Below, piece by piece: positions 23,201 through 36,940 of a stretch of DNA of 64,000 bases. Below the pieces are notes generated by a model. That model did no database searches and was not told the DNA's origin. It saw only the letters and a program-made list of their open reading frames with translations. Source of the stretch: Drosophila pseudoobscura (Eukaryota; Arthropoda; Insecta; Diptera; Drosophilidae); assembly GCF_009870125.1 (NCBI RefSeq), contig NC_046683.1, positions 10,664,001 to 10,728,000 on the forward strand, in the 5' to 3' direction. Position numbers and translations under genes: made by a program. The stretch's first letter is position 1. Each line of letters starts with the position of its first letter.

Positions 23201-26200
23201 GCATGGACCTTGGTGCGAGAACGAGTAGAGCTTTAGCGGTCATCCGAAAAACGCAATTTTATTGCACACGCACATTTCGATTTTCGAAACAGTATCCTGT
23301 TGCTCCGCCTGTATCCGCCTCCAGCCTCCCTCCACCTGTTGGATTATGGGCGTGAATTATTAACGCTTGTTCATGGGATCTGGCATTCCAAATTCATTGC
23401 AACTCCACTGAAATTCAATGGAAAACCTTCAACAAATAGAACATTTTAGAGCGGAAACTTGGGATTCAATACATTTCTGCATTCCTTGTAGATTTCTTCA
23501 AAGTAAACAATTTCGTTGGGTTTTATGAGATAAGAGCCCACACAGAAGATGATCTAAGAAAAAAAAAGCAAACAAAATTAATCATCTACTTAATGTTTTT
23601 CATGCGAATCTATAGATGCGCTAAGGGTATGGAATTCGGCATATACCCCATCATCAAAAAACATCTATACTTTGTAGATTTCTTAGAAGTCGGGGCACAA
23701 TTTGACTACATGATTTTCTATGGAATTTCAACATGCAAAACGGTTGTCAGAAAAGACATGAATTGCATAAAATTTGGAATGTTATTGCATGCCACGTCGA
23801 CGCGTGACTGGCAATTGACATAAAAGCTGATTTTCCTGTCTTTAAGCATTCAAATAGCTGTACATCTATTGGTTGTATCATATACCTGGAGGCTCCGGCT
23901 AGAATATTTAGCTGCTCCTGTCATCTTCTCATGTCCCTGGCCTACTCTCAGAAACAAAGAGCATACATGTGTCTGAAATATATCCCTATATATAGGGGAA
24001 TCTGTGTGGCCGCTCACTTATGGGAACTTGTGTCGCTGGTTGGTAAAATGCATTTGATCTAAGCGGTATCTAAATACGCACAATGTGTAGTAACCGGAGT
24101 TCAAGAATGGAATCACTTGAGATCTTGCATTGTCCTTGAAAGCCAGCAGCCCCCACGCCGTTGTCAACGTTTTAGCACATCGTCCTGGCTCTGGGCTCTG
24201 GGCTCTGGCCATTGTTCTGTTAACTGAATTGCCCTTGATGACTGGGTTGGCTTATGGATTTGTTGGCTTTGCCAAAATAGGGTTGTGCCGGGAATTGTGC
24301 TGGTTGCCAGGGTGACCCCCCCCTCCCCCCTTCACCAAAAAAAAAGAAAGAAAAAAAAACGAAGCGAAGCCTTGACATTTTTAAAAAACACATCGTTGAC
24401 TGAAACGGCCCTTTCCGCCTGTTCTGCATGTACTTTTCCTTTATTTTCAGTCTGTCTCTGTGTGTGTGTGTGTGTGTTTGTCTGTGTGTGTGTGTGTGTC
24501 TGCGTGTGAGTGTGTGTGTGTTCCTCCCTTTCGTTGTACGACGCGTCCTTGTCGCTTATTTGCAAAACCCGTTTAATGCGCTCTTGCACTTTGTCTCTGG
24601 TGCCTGTTTCGCCCATCCAGGCCCCAGCCCCATGCCCCATGCCACATGCCCCCACCAGCCACTATGCTTTATGCCTCACACGCCCCTCTACATATTCATT
24701 ACGGCGTTCATTGTCTTGTTCGGCGGCGCAATGTTGATTTTCAAGCGAATGACGGAGGTCAAGGAGCAAGCCACACGTGTGGACGGAGATGGATGAGTGC
24801 TCTTAGGGGTAAATCGAGTTAGAGCCATCCAAGTCCCTATGACTAATGGACCAGATCCTGCCTGCCTGCCACAACTTGAATTTTACAAATGAAAATACAT
24901 AACATACCAATCTTAAGAGTAATAGAAAAACTTAAGAACTTCAAATTATGTATAATATAATCTATAAAATCCATTTTGGACTTCGAGTCGGAGAAAACGT
25001 CAAAGACTGGTCACTCTAGTGACGCGGGGATCCTGCCATCACAAGCTCTTCTATAAGTGTGATTTCCCTTCCTGTGGGCTTAGGACCATCCTCCATCCTA
25101 AGCTGTTACCCAATTTCAATCGTTGCTCCCTTTACTTGTAACCACTGTGCCATCGATTTTCCGATTAGTACAACCCTGTTCTGCCTATCGTGCTAACTAT
25201 CGTTGCGCTGCTTCATAATATGGCGTCTGAGGCAGACGAATAGGCAGCGATTTCCATCGTCAAATGCTGGATATAATGGCAAATAATTGGAAATATATGC
25301 CATATCAGTTCTGCAACTTCGATTCGTGAAATGTTGCCCTGTTTCTCAGGGCTTAGATTGGCATTCCCCAGGGGTTTGTTATGGTTCCCTTTGGGGTCTG
25401 TCTGGTCCCTTACCATCGCCCGAACACTTCTATATGGCATGTTTTCCGTCCACTTGTTAGCTGTCATCATTGTGAAAGTGTGAACACCCATTCGGAATAT
25501 ATATCGGATATAGACTAGTACATCTACGAGTATGAGTGAAATATCTTGAAATCTTAGGCCCCTTCTGACTCCGAACTCTACATTTATAGCTCTGAGATTC
25601 AGTGAATGTTCGCGATGATGCCCTTGAATGGCCCTTTCTGGCAGCCACTGAAGGTCAAAGGACAATCCCGTTCATCGGCTGTACTCTGGCTTCTGCGAAA
25701 ATCTGCCTCGTAGAAGGACGTAGGATACCAATGCTGGACATTCTGGGGTCCAAAGTCCTTTATGTTTTGGATTGGATTATGTGGATTCCAAAGAAATACT
25801 TGAGAATAACTAAAATTGTTCTCTTCTGGTCGAAACCCCATTCATCGATGGTCTCTTAGATGGATCCTATAGATCTTCTGAAACCTTTATACCAATCCCA
25901 ATTGGCTTGGATCATCGTAGCAGCTGTAAGTATCAATGGAGAGTCCATGAATCCATGGAATATATGTATCTGGAAATGAAATAACATTATTCTGCGAGTG
26001 ATACGTTTTCAAGGACTGTTTGTCTGTTGGCGGGCAATTCCTGCACGCCCATTCTTTCACCTTCAACTTGAGCTATTACCATAATAATCATCATCATTAC
26101 AAGTCAGCAGCACAGCACAATCATCATCATCATCATTATAATCATCACCTGGCCAGCCGTTTGCATTCTCATCTCTTATCCCATCCCATCCCATCGCAAC

Positions 26201-26941
26201 CCCATGGCTCATGGCTCATGGCTCTCATGAGGCCCCCGTAGGCGTCGATAATTGTTCTATTAGGGAAATGAGTTCAGGTAGCAACACTCATCGTTGCTGC
26301 TTCTGCTTCTGCTGTTTCTGTTCCTGTTGTTGCATCACGCCCACTTTGCCCTTGATTGTGGGCCTGCCCTCATCTCTCTGGTCTCTGGTCTCTGGCTCTG
26401 ATGGGATCTGATGGTCAGAGAGCTCTCTGGTCTGTGGCCCTGTGGCTATTGGCGTGTGCATTTGTGTCAAGGTTGTCGACTGGTCAACACAGCTGCTGTC
26501 TGGATCAGGGAGTGAGGGAGAGAGGGAGACCCTTTCGTGGGCAACTGATGCTGATGATGGTAGGCTCAAGTGCAGTGCGAAGCTTAAAAATGCAAATTAC
26601 AATCGTTATGGCGTTGAGGCTCTTCTAGGAAGTCGTTAGTCCCGATGGGTTGGCCCTGAACATCTATATTCACTTAACCGGCGCCCCACCCAAGAAAGTA
26701 GAGGCCCTCCCGATACGATAGAACTTACGATATATATCGGTATTGCAATGGAGAGTACAGGATCACAGAAGGGACCCTAAATGGTGGCTTCTTTTTATTT
26801 TTTTCTAGTTTTAGAAGTGTTGAGGTTCGTAATGGATCGGTTATTATTGGATGTGATCCGGTTCCAGTTTCCACTTGTATTTTCAGGGTACTTCGGGTTT
26901 CATTATCGTATCGCTCGATCGGCGGGCTACGTTCCGTTCCG

Positions 26942-26991
<50 letters not shown>

Positions 26992-29900
26992 CACATCTTT
27001 CCTCACTGTTTCCTCTATCTCTCTGTTTCTGTTTGTGTTTCTATCTCTATCTTTCCTCTCTCTGGTTCAGCTGATCTTCGTTTTGGTCTCATTTGCATGG
27101 TTGGACGAGTCCGAAAATTCTCTGGGAAGTCCCTTTTGTACAAGTGGGCCGGGGAGAGGGAGGGGAGGGGGAGCGGAGGCTCGTTTCGTTCTCACGTCCA
27201 TCCGCTGCCGCTTCTTCTCTTCTTCGCTCTTCTCCGTCTGCCGCTCCTCTGTGTGGCAAATTTTCCTTATTTTTTCTTGTCTCTGTCGCTGTCTCTGTCG
27301 CTGCTTTGGTCATTATAATTTTCCATCCCATGTGCGGGTAAGCGTGACCATTTCGACTTCATTATCCCCCCCGCCAAGCCCCGACGTGCAGATCCACTTC
27401 TCTCTCTCTCGCCCCACCCCGCCTTCGCTCCCACACTCTCAGGCAATGGACTGTCATCGTGTGTGTCCATTTCCATTTCCATCTCCGTTTCCGTTCCGAT
27501 TGCGTCGCTCTTTTGGATGCCAAGCAACAACAACAACAACAAAATAGCTCTCACGCTTTGCCAAAATGTCCAAAAATTCGCCAAATTGCCAGAAGAAGAG
27601 TAGAGAAAGAGGGCGAGAGAGAGAGAGAGAGAGAGGAACAGGGAGAGAATCAAAGCTAGAACCAGGGCAAGAGAATGGACAGCCAGAGACAGATCGACAG
27701 CAAAAGCCAGACAAAGAAAAGGAGAAACAGAAATAGAAAGAGAAAGAGATGGGAAGAAAAGCAAGAAGCCCGAAGGAAAGCCAAACGAAATCTTCTCCCT
27801 GAGAAGACTATAAAAATTCAATAACCAGACAAGAACTGAGCGAAGAAAGAAGATATAGGGAAAGAACCAGTAAAAAGTACCGAATAAAAAGTAGATACAA
27901 GGAAAGACCGCTAAAGATAAATATTGAGAGAAAAAGTCAATGGGAAATGGCCAGGAAAAGATCTCAAAAAGAGAGTTCGACTAAGGAAAAGCAAGTGAAA
28001 GAAAGAGCCACAGGAAGGAGCTAATGAAGGGACCCACTGAAGGAGCAAAAGGAGCTGAAGAAAGATCGAAGAAAGGAACCAGTCAAAGACTAGAAACCAG
28101 AGATAGAGCCGCAGAAAGATTGGGAGAAAGACTCGATGAAAGAGTAGGAGAGCGAGAGGAGAGTGGGGCCAAAACAAGTTGGCCAACAATGGATAATAAT
28201 GACCATGATAATGATGATGGTCAAGAGCATGATACATTTTTTTTTTTGGCGCAACGGCAAACAACTTCCACAAATCCATGGAAAACATAGAAAACAAATT
28301 AAACATCAGCTGGCCATCTCTTTTACACCATCTCTCTCTCTCTCTCTCACTCTTTCTCTCTTTCTGTCTGGCTGTGGAGTTTTCTCCACTCTCCACAAGA
28401 AAAACAACTTTCTCCTGCTCGCCTGGTCTCTGCCCTTAATGGGTTGAGATACAAATGTATCTGCATCTTTCAGATGCAGTCAGTCCCTGTTTTTTTTTTT
28501 TTTGGGTCTCCTTTGCTATGTGAATGATTCATTGAATGAACTGGAATGACTCACAACAAAAAAAAAAAAAAACCATATTAATAATAATTATCAACGGGAC
28601 TTTTGGACACCCAACCACCACCCCCACCCCCATCCACACTCTTTTACGGTTTCGGTTTTGTGGATCGCCTATATGGGGTTCTCTCTTCCATTTCTATGGG
28701 GCCGGGCCTCTTATCTTATCCATAGAATGCGCCCCAACGTTTGTGCAAAAAAAAAAGGAAAGAAAAGAAACACACACAAAAACAAAGGCAAACCGATTTC
28801 GTTGAAAAAAACAAAAACAATAATAAACGCAGTTTTATCTTTATTAAAAAAAAAATATCAACTGGAATGGAATGGAATGCCAACCAAAAACCGATGTTTT
28901 TTCCTATAAATAATGTACATATGTGTATATAAAAAAAAAAATGGAAAAGAAATGCTCGCAAAAGCACAAACAGATCACAAGGGAAGGGAATTGAATTCAA
29001 AAAAATTCTTATCAGCAGATTGCTGTCGCTTTTTGCGACTGTTTTGTTTCACAGATAGAGAGAGACAGAGAGAGAGAGAAAAAGAGAGGGAGAGAGATGA
29101 AATCCATATAGTTTAGAGATTGTCTGTAAATCATGTGGGTTGATAATGGAGTAAAAAAAACCCCAAATGGAATCTATTACGAGGATGTGCATCATTTCAA
29201 GACCTCTTGGAACCCACCATTTGGTGGAAATTTTGTGAAATAAATCCACCATTTCAGGGTAATTCGTAGTAGAAGAAGATTAAGTCCCACATGGGTTCCA
29301 ATGTGCAAGGATTTCTCCTTTGACAAGACTCATAAATTTAATGGGAAAAAATATGTGTGGAAAATCGTTTATCAATTAAGTTTGCCTTCACGCTCGTTGC
29401 TCCTGGAAATTGTTCCTGCCACTCGTGGCCCCCATTTTCTGGGTCTCTGGATAACTCGATTCAAATTTATTCCGATCAAAAGCGCCTCTTGACGCCGATG
29501 ACGATGTGGATGTGGATGTGTTGATGGCTCCCCCGATGACATTTTGGCCACTCTCCTGGCAAGCGACTTTCTTCCTTCTCTCTCTCGCTCTCCGACTTGA
29601 CCAACGCTCGATGAAAGTCTCGGCGGGGGGTGGGAGGGTGTGTAAGAGTGAGAGACGACCAGAGACTCGTTCCGGTTCGTGTCTGCTCGTGTCGGACATC
29701 CTTCTACCAATCAGAGAGCAGCTTGAACACTTCGTGTATCTCTGGCCGTGTCTTCGTCTTCGTTTTTGTCTACTTCGCTGTCTGTCTTCAGCCGTCGTCG
29801 TCGACGTCGTTGTTGTTGCATAATGAGCAACAACGACAAGTGTTGCCCGCAACAACTACAGGCAACAGAAAATGCAAAAGCAAACACACAAAACGCAATG

Positions 29901-32900
29901 CACGCGAATGTAAAAGCATTTACAGCAGACACCAGGCAGCAACAACAACAAATGGAAGAGCACAGAGTACCAGAAAACAGCCGAAGTTTCTCTTTAGCGC
30001 TCTTTATGCTTCGGCTCTCTCTCTCTCTCTCTCAGTCGAGTCGGCTGTGTGGCTCGGCTCGGCTCGCCTCGTTTCGTTTCGTTTTGTCGCTCGCTTGGAG
30101 TGGCTACCGTTCGTTTCAGTGCTGCCCTACCTGTCGAATCGCTTACAACGCGTGAAACGCATTGGCGGAAACCGCGCGCGCGTTAGAAGAGGAAAAACAC
30201 GCATTTCAACGTCGTCGTTGTCGTCGTCGTTGTTTTCGTTGTTGTTGTAGCCACAGCAGCCGCGAAACACCAGCAAACGGCGTTAAATGTAAAGCTTTTC
30301 TGTTGTTGTTGTCGTGTGTTTGATTCTGTGTTTTGTTTTGTTATTTTTTTTTGCGCAGTGCGTTTGCTTGAGACAAAAACAAAAAGTGGCATTGCTCATA
30401 CGCCCCGTCTCTGGCGCACACACACAGACAGACGGACAGCAGACACATAAAGTGCCTCAAAAAGCGACTAACACACACACACATACATACATATGTACAT
30501 ACGCGACGGAGCCACATACGCGCGCGTTTTTTGTCGCTGGTGACGTGAAAAAAACAAAAATAAAAATAAAACAAATATACAAACAAAAACAAAAGCCAAA
30601 GAAAACGCAAAAATTCGCAATAAAATCACATTTTTTGTTTGCTTGTTTTTTTCTCTGTCTTGTTGTTGTTTTTTGTGTCGAGAAAAGTGCGCGGCCGAAG
30701 AAGAAAATGCATTGCTAAAAAAAAAAATCCCCACCAAAATAAATAACCAAATAAATAAATAATGAATGATTAAAATATCATAAATGTAAGCCACTCCACG
30801 TACACACACGCAAGCAGAGATAGGGATAGATGTACATATATATAGAGATAGAAAAAGAGAGGGAGAGGGAGAGCAACAAGTTTGCGTGCCACAAAATTTC
30901 CATTCGGCAATTCGCTTGAATTTTTGATACCCCCTTCAGTGGATCCAAATAGAGAGGGGGGTATATTGGTTTCTATGAAACGGAATATCCTTATATTGAG
31001 ATTCTAAACGAAGGATCTATAAGAGCTAAAAAAGATACACCACTTGGTTAAATTCATCGGATAGTGGGGGTGTGGATAACTATCGACCAAAAAGAACAGC
31101 CCTTCTAGCAAGATTTCCTTCTTATTATTATGGGAAACCTGTTGAATCTCCCATCAACCCCGCGAAGGGTATCCACATAGTCGAATATATACATATTTCT
31201 ATATGTATCGCTCATTTTTGACTTTTTTCGGCTGACTGTAATTGCAGTTTGTTGTCTTGTGTGTGTTTTACTTGTAGTTGGAGTCCCCCCAATCCCCCCC
31301 CACCATATCTTGGACCAAAACAACCCAGACATTTGTTTATTTATAAAGGTATTAACGTTTTTGTTTGATCAGCGAATGGATTAAAGGTATTATAATTTCT
31401 CATTGCGCTGCTGTTTTCGCATGAAATTTGTGAAATTTGCGACATCATTCAGAATGTTTATTCGAAGACGAAAGATATCATATTTCTGGAACGGTGGTGA
31501 TATCGTAAAGGGGTTTTCCAGAACGAGAACGAGACCGAGAGTGTCGCTTACATTTCATTCGTAATCAATTGCTTGATTCCTATGAACATTTCCCAAGAAT
31601 AATAATCAAGAACTACCATTAAATATAGCTTTTTTTCAGATAAAGCTTCTGTTGAAATTTATTATCGAAGAGGAACCAATTTTATACCAAAATAATGATG
31701 GAAATTTGTGCAAGATCTTTTAGAAAACTGTGAAAGGCACTCCTTGAAGGGTTTAAGCAACCAAAAAAGGTTCGAATCAATGGTTATTGGGGGGATCCGG
31801 GGACACATATCCACACACATCATAGATGGTTTTCCTAGCAGTACAATATTCTATTAGAGATATCTACAAGATTTTATTGCGGCCATAAACCTTTGTTTTT
31901 CTGCAATATTGATATGTTTTTTTGGTGGCCGTTCGCTTATGGGTAATTTGTGCAGCGAATTAATCCCAGGGCAGCCCTGTCTCTGAACTATTGTTGTCGC
32001 TTAGCGGATGAGTGGCGGAACAGTTGGTATATCTACTTATGCAGATCCTTTCCCCCTCACACCACACCACACCAGAAGTCCTTCGTAGTCCTTTGCCTTG
32101 TACTTGGTCTCCTACTCCTTGGTCTTGGTCTTTCGTTGGCCTTCTGTTCCTCTACTCTCCTACTCCTCTTGGGTTTTCTCTGGGTCTTCTGTTCCTCTGT
32201 GTCTGTGTGTGTTTTTTTTTAGATCTCTAAGTACCGGTGGAAAAGTACGCTCCTTGATCCTGTTGTTCCTTTTGGAACTGTAATTCCTCTGCACTTTTTA
32301 TACACATAGCATCTGCGCCGGGTGTTACCCAACAACAGCAGGAGAAGGAGAAGGAGCAGGAGAAGGAGAAGGAGAAGGAGAAGTAGGGGCAAGGGGCAAC
32401 GGCTGAAAGACAGACGGCGACGGCGACGGAGACGGCCACGCCGTCGGCGGTTTCAATGTCAATAAGAAGCGGCGGCTGTTGCCAGTCACTCACACACACA
32501 CAAACACACACACGCGGACACTCTTTTATGGCTTGTGCACGCGCTCAGGACGTGCACAGGGGACACGTAAGGACACGCACACGCTTGCACATGGCCGCCG
32601 AAGGAAGCAACAGTTCGTCCTCATCCTTCGGCTGCTTGTTTATCCTTTTGCTGCTGCTGCTGCTGCTGTTGCTTGTCCCTCTCCTGCCTACCTGCTCTCC
32701 AGTTTAATTCTTCTTTTGCTCTCATTTCTCTGGTTCCTTACCGAAAGAGAGAGAGCGAGAGACAAAGAGAGAAGTGGAAAATGTAGCGGCAGGCGAAGGG
32801 GTAGCGGATGATCTCATGACACACATTGCTTTCGGTTGATTTCATCATCGTTAAGATCATCATTATTATATGTATTATAACCAGAGTTACAAAGAGAGAG

Positions 32901-35900
32901 AGAGAGAGAACATAGCAGAAGTATATAGAAAGATATCCTCCATAAGCACACGGGAAATACTATTATAAAATATTAATTGTAAATATTCTATGGACTTTTT
33001 GCAAAAAGATCTATATTTTTGGAACTAAATTCCATGTTTATCTGGTGAAATATTCAATGTAGTACATGTTTAAATACCTCCCTCTTTAAACTATCGTTTG
33101 GGATCTGAATATTACTCGAATTTGGTTTGGCTTTCGTTCCACAGTACGGGAGATACGCCTCGAAAAAAACCTAACTATTGGTTTGCGATTTTCAGAGTAA
33201 TACTAAATTCCCATTCAAAAATAGTATTTCCATACATAAATTTCCTGTAAAAACCCAAATATTTGGTTCTTCAGGACTAGTTCATTGAAAATCCCAAAGA
33301 TCCTTCGTTCCACTAGTGTCCTTTCACTTATGGGAAAAGCAAGAGAAGTGAGAGTATCTCCTTGTCGCTTTTGAATGGGATTTTTCCCTTTCTCTCTCTC
33401 CCCCTCTCTCTCTCTCCCCCTCTCTCTCTCTTATGTCAAAGTTTTCTTAAGGGTTTGTTGTCTTCGAACCCAACCCCTACCTTCCGCACACTGTTGAAGG
33501 GCGAGAGAGAGAGAGAGGGACCTAGAGGGACACGGGGAGTGGAGGAGGGGAACTTGTTTAGATTGCGACGCACTTTGAAATGTCCTTGAGGGGGCATGGC
33601 ATTTGTGTCTGTTGTGGCTCCGTTTTGGCACTGCCCCTAGGCCCACCATCTATGGGAACGGAGAATATTATGGTCCGAGAGACAAAAAATATGTACATAT
33701 ATAAAAATTTGCATTTCTGCAGCACCGCGCACGGCCACCGAGCCACGATATTGGCAACGATTCAAGCAGTCGTTTTGTCTGAGTGGAGCGGAGTGGAGTG
33801 AGTGGCTGTGTGGATACGAATCGATTGGCAAACTACTCATAAATAAACATGAGTCTCTCTGTGGCGATCGTTAAACGAACTGTTGCACGGTAGATAGGAG
33901 GGGGTGGGGGTAGCCTCTCCCTCTCCCGCCACCCGCCTCCCGCCTCCCTCTGGTGCAGTGTCTAGGGGATCGACATAACTGTGGCAACAATATTCTGTAA
34001 ATGCAATTAACTGTTGTTGCTGCGCAATTGAATGTCATACACTCAGACACTCAGACACCCAGACAGAATGAATGAATCGAAAGGAGGGAATGAGGGACGG
34101 GGGAGGAGCTGTGGCACACTTCCATAAAGAGTGAGAGAGAAGGAGAGAATCTACGTTCTGCTCTTCTTTTTTTTTAGTCAATGTATCATCTTTGTTATGG
34201 GAACATTATTCGTACAATTCAAACCACTTGATTGAATGTGCATGTGAGTGCATTCATTGATTCATTCATCAATTGTGTAATGCGAACCGCATTTTTTGTG
34301 GATTCTGGTTTGGTTTTGATGAGGTGTTTTTTTATACCCGATACTCAAAATGAGTATTGGGGTATATTAGATTTGTGGTCAAAGTGGATGTGTGTAACGT
34401 CCAGAAGGAATCGTTTCCGACCCTATAAAGTATATATATTCTTGATCAGCATCAATAGCCGAGTCGATTGAGCCCTGTCTGTCTGTCCGTCCGTCCGTCT
34501 GTCCGTCTGTCCGTCTGTCCGTCCCCTTCAGCGCCTAATGCTCAAAGACTGTAAGAGCTAGAGCAACGATGTTTTGGATCCAGACTTCTGTGATATGTCA
34601 CTGCTCCAAAAATATTTCAAAACTTTGCCCCGCCCACTTCCGCTCCCACAAAGGGCGAAAATCTGTGGCATCCACAATTTTGACGATACGAGAAAACTAA
34701 AAACGCAGAATCGTAGAAGATGACTATATCTTTTAGAGTGCAAAATCTGAACCAGATCGTATAATTATTACAGCCAGAATCACGAAAACAATTTCACTAT
34801 TTCTCGCTCTATCTCACTCTAACACACAGGTTTCATGGTCGGTTTTGCCAATTGCAAAATATGAGTTCAAGGATCTCAGAACCTATAAAAGCCAGAGCAA
34901 CCAAATTTGGTATCCACACTCCTGTGATATCGGACCTTGACCGTTTCCTGTCCAAATTTCGCCACACCCCCTTCCGCCCCCGCAAAGGACGAAAATCTGA
35001 GGCAACCACAAATCTCAGAGACTATTAAGGCTAGAGTAACCAAATTTGGTACACACACTCCTTTAAGATGTCACTATAAAACGTATATCTCAGAATTTCG
35101 CCCCACCCCCATCCGCCCCCACAAAGGACGAAAATCTGTTGCATCCACAATATTGCAGATTTGAGAAAACTAAAAACGCAGAATCATAGATAACGACCAT
35201 ATCTATCAGATTGCTGAATCTGGATCAGATCAGATCATTTTTATAGCCAAAAGGAACAAATCAATTTGCAGTGGCTACGCAGCGCCCGACGTCACGCTCA
35301 GACTGATTTTCTGTCCCTCTCGCACGCACTCTTTGTCGTGTCGTTTAATATTAGCGGCGTCTGCCGGAGGAGAGCCATACTGACTTAGTATCGGGTATAA
35401 CCGTAGAGTTGCGGTGTCCGCAGCAACTCACACGTTCCCCCTCGTTTTATGAATAGTTTTGTATTTTCGCGAGTTTATTTTGTGGATTGATAAAGTTTTT
35501 TTCGCTCAGTCGTACATCCCTCGATGAGGGTCAATACACTATTCACGTGCGAGTAGTGGAATGCATTATTCATATTCATTCACACTTTGTGTTGAATCAA
35601 TTTTTACAATCAAGTTACTAAAACAAATGTTTCTTTTAATCTTTTTTCGATTGATTAATTGTATTATTATTTTAAATACATTTTTCCAAAATTTATTGGT
35701 TTACATTTTTAAAAACACATTCAATCGATATTCATTGTTAAATGGTTAATTGGTGGCTATGATAGAGGCTTGAGGCTTAAATCAAGCATCGGTTTTGGCT
35801 GTCATGATGCCTGATTTGATACTAGTTTCCAGGACCCTCCAATCTCTGCCCGAAGCAATTCTTATACGAAGCCTTCTCATACCCAAGTGATCGTTCAGAA

Positions 35901-36893
35901 TGACGCCACTTGTGCCCATGACTTTCACAGTCTTTCAATAGAGAGACCTCAACTGGGTGTCCAGGAGATCCGGCATCGTTTCCTCAGTATTCAAAAGCCT
36001 CTAAAAGCCTTGGCCTTGGCCAAATGAACGTCACTTTCTTCCCTTAAATTCCACTTTGAATAACGAGTAAGTTTAATGAAGAAGTGCTTCCAACTGACAG
36101 ATGCCTGTGGAAATTGGCGGGAAATTCCAAAAGTCATCTGTCACTCACTTGGGAATACCGAAACTTCTAGGAAAATATGATTTTCTTTCGATTTTCTGTG
36201 GAATATTCGTTGTCGTTTGTCCTTTTGACTTTGTGTTTTGGTTTTTTAGTCTGTGATTCTTCTACTGTCTGTTCTTCTTCTTCTTCTTCTTCTCTTAGCT
36301 CTGCTTGTTCTTCTTCCCCTTGTTAGTCTTTTTCTCTTTCCTCTGCTTGTTCCTCTTCACCTTCTGATTCTTCTTCTTTTACTCTCTGTTCTTGTGCTTC
36401 TTCCGGCTCTTCTTCTTTCACTTCCCCAATCGCCTATTAATTTTCCACCCACACACGGCTCAAAGTCTTCCGCTCTGGTCTGTTTCTCTCCCTCTCTCTC
36501 TCTATCTCTCTCTCTTCTTCCCTCTCTTTCCTTGCCTTTCTTATCGTTTACTTTTTGAGAGGGCGGTGGACGGCCGGCCGGGCTTTTCTTGTCGCCCGTC
36601 ACCGTCTGCCGTGACCTTCGCATAGCAAAGCGTCGCCATCGCCATCGCCGTCGCCGTCGTCGTCAAGAGCTTCGCTTGTTATAAAAGTCCACGCTTTATC
36701 GCATACTACTAGTCGGTCGGTAAACGTTCGTCGTATGTTAATTCCAGACCCCTTTCCCCTTCACCCACCAAGCCTGCCACAGCTGTAGGCCCCTGCAACG
36801 CTTCGTAGCTACTCCCCCGCCACCGTCATCCGTCACCAGTGATCCATTGAAATGTAATCATGCCAACCCACAAGGAATTCCACATTCGAATCT

Positions 36894-36940
<47 letters not shown>

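Noticed and set aside
29388..29855. Minus-strand frame containing SCSLIGRR, reminiscent of the C-terminal part of Amnesiac as I remember it
   Set aside because: Only about eight residues match memory. The rest is Arg/Thr/Ser-rich antisense of repeats, with no signal peptide and no further similarity. A proper search with the real protein is needed.
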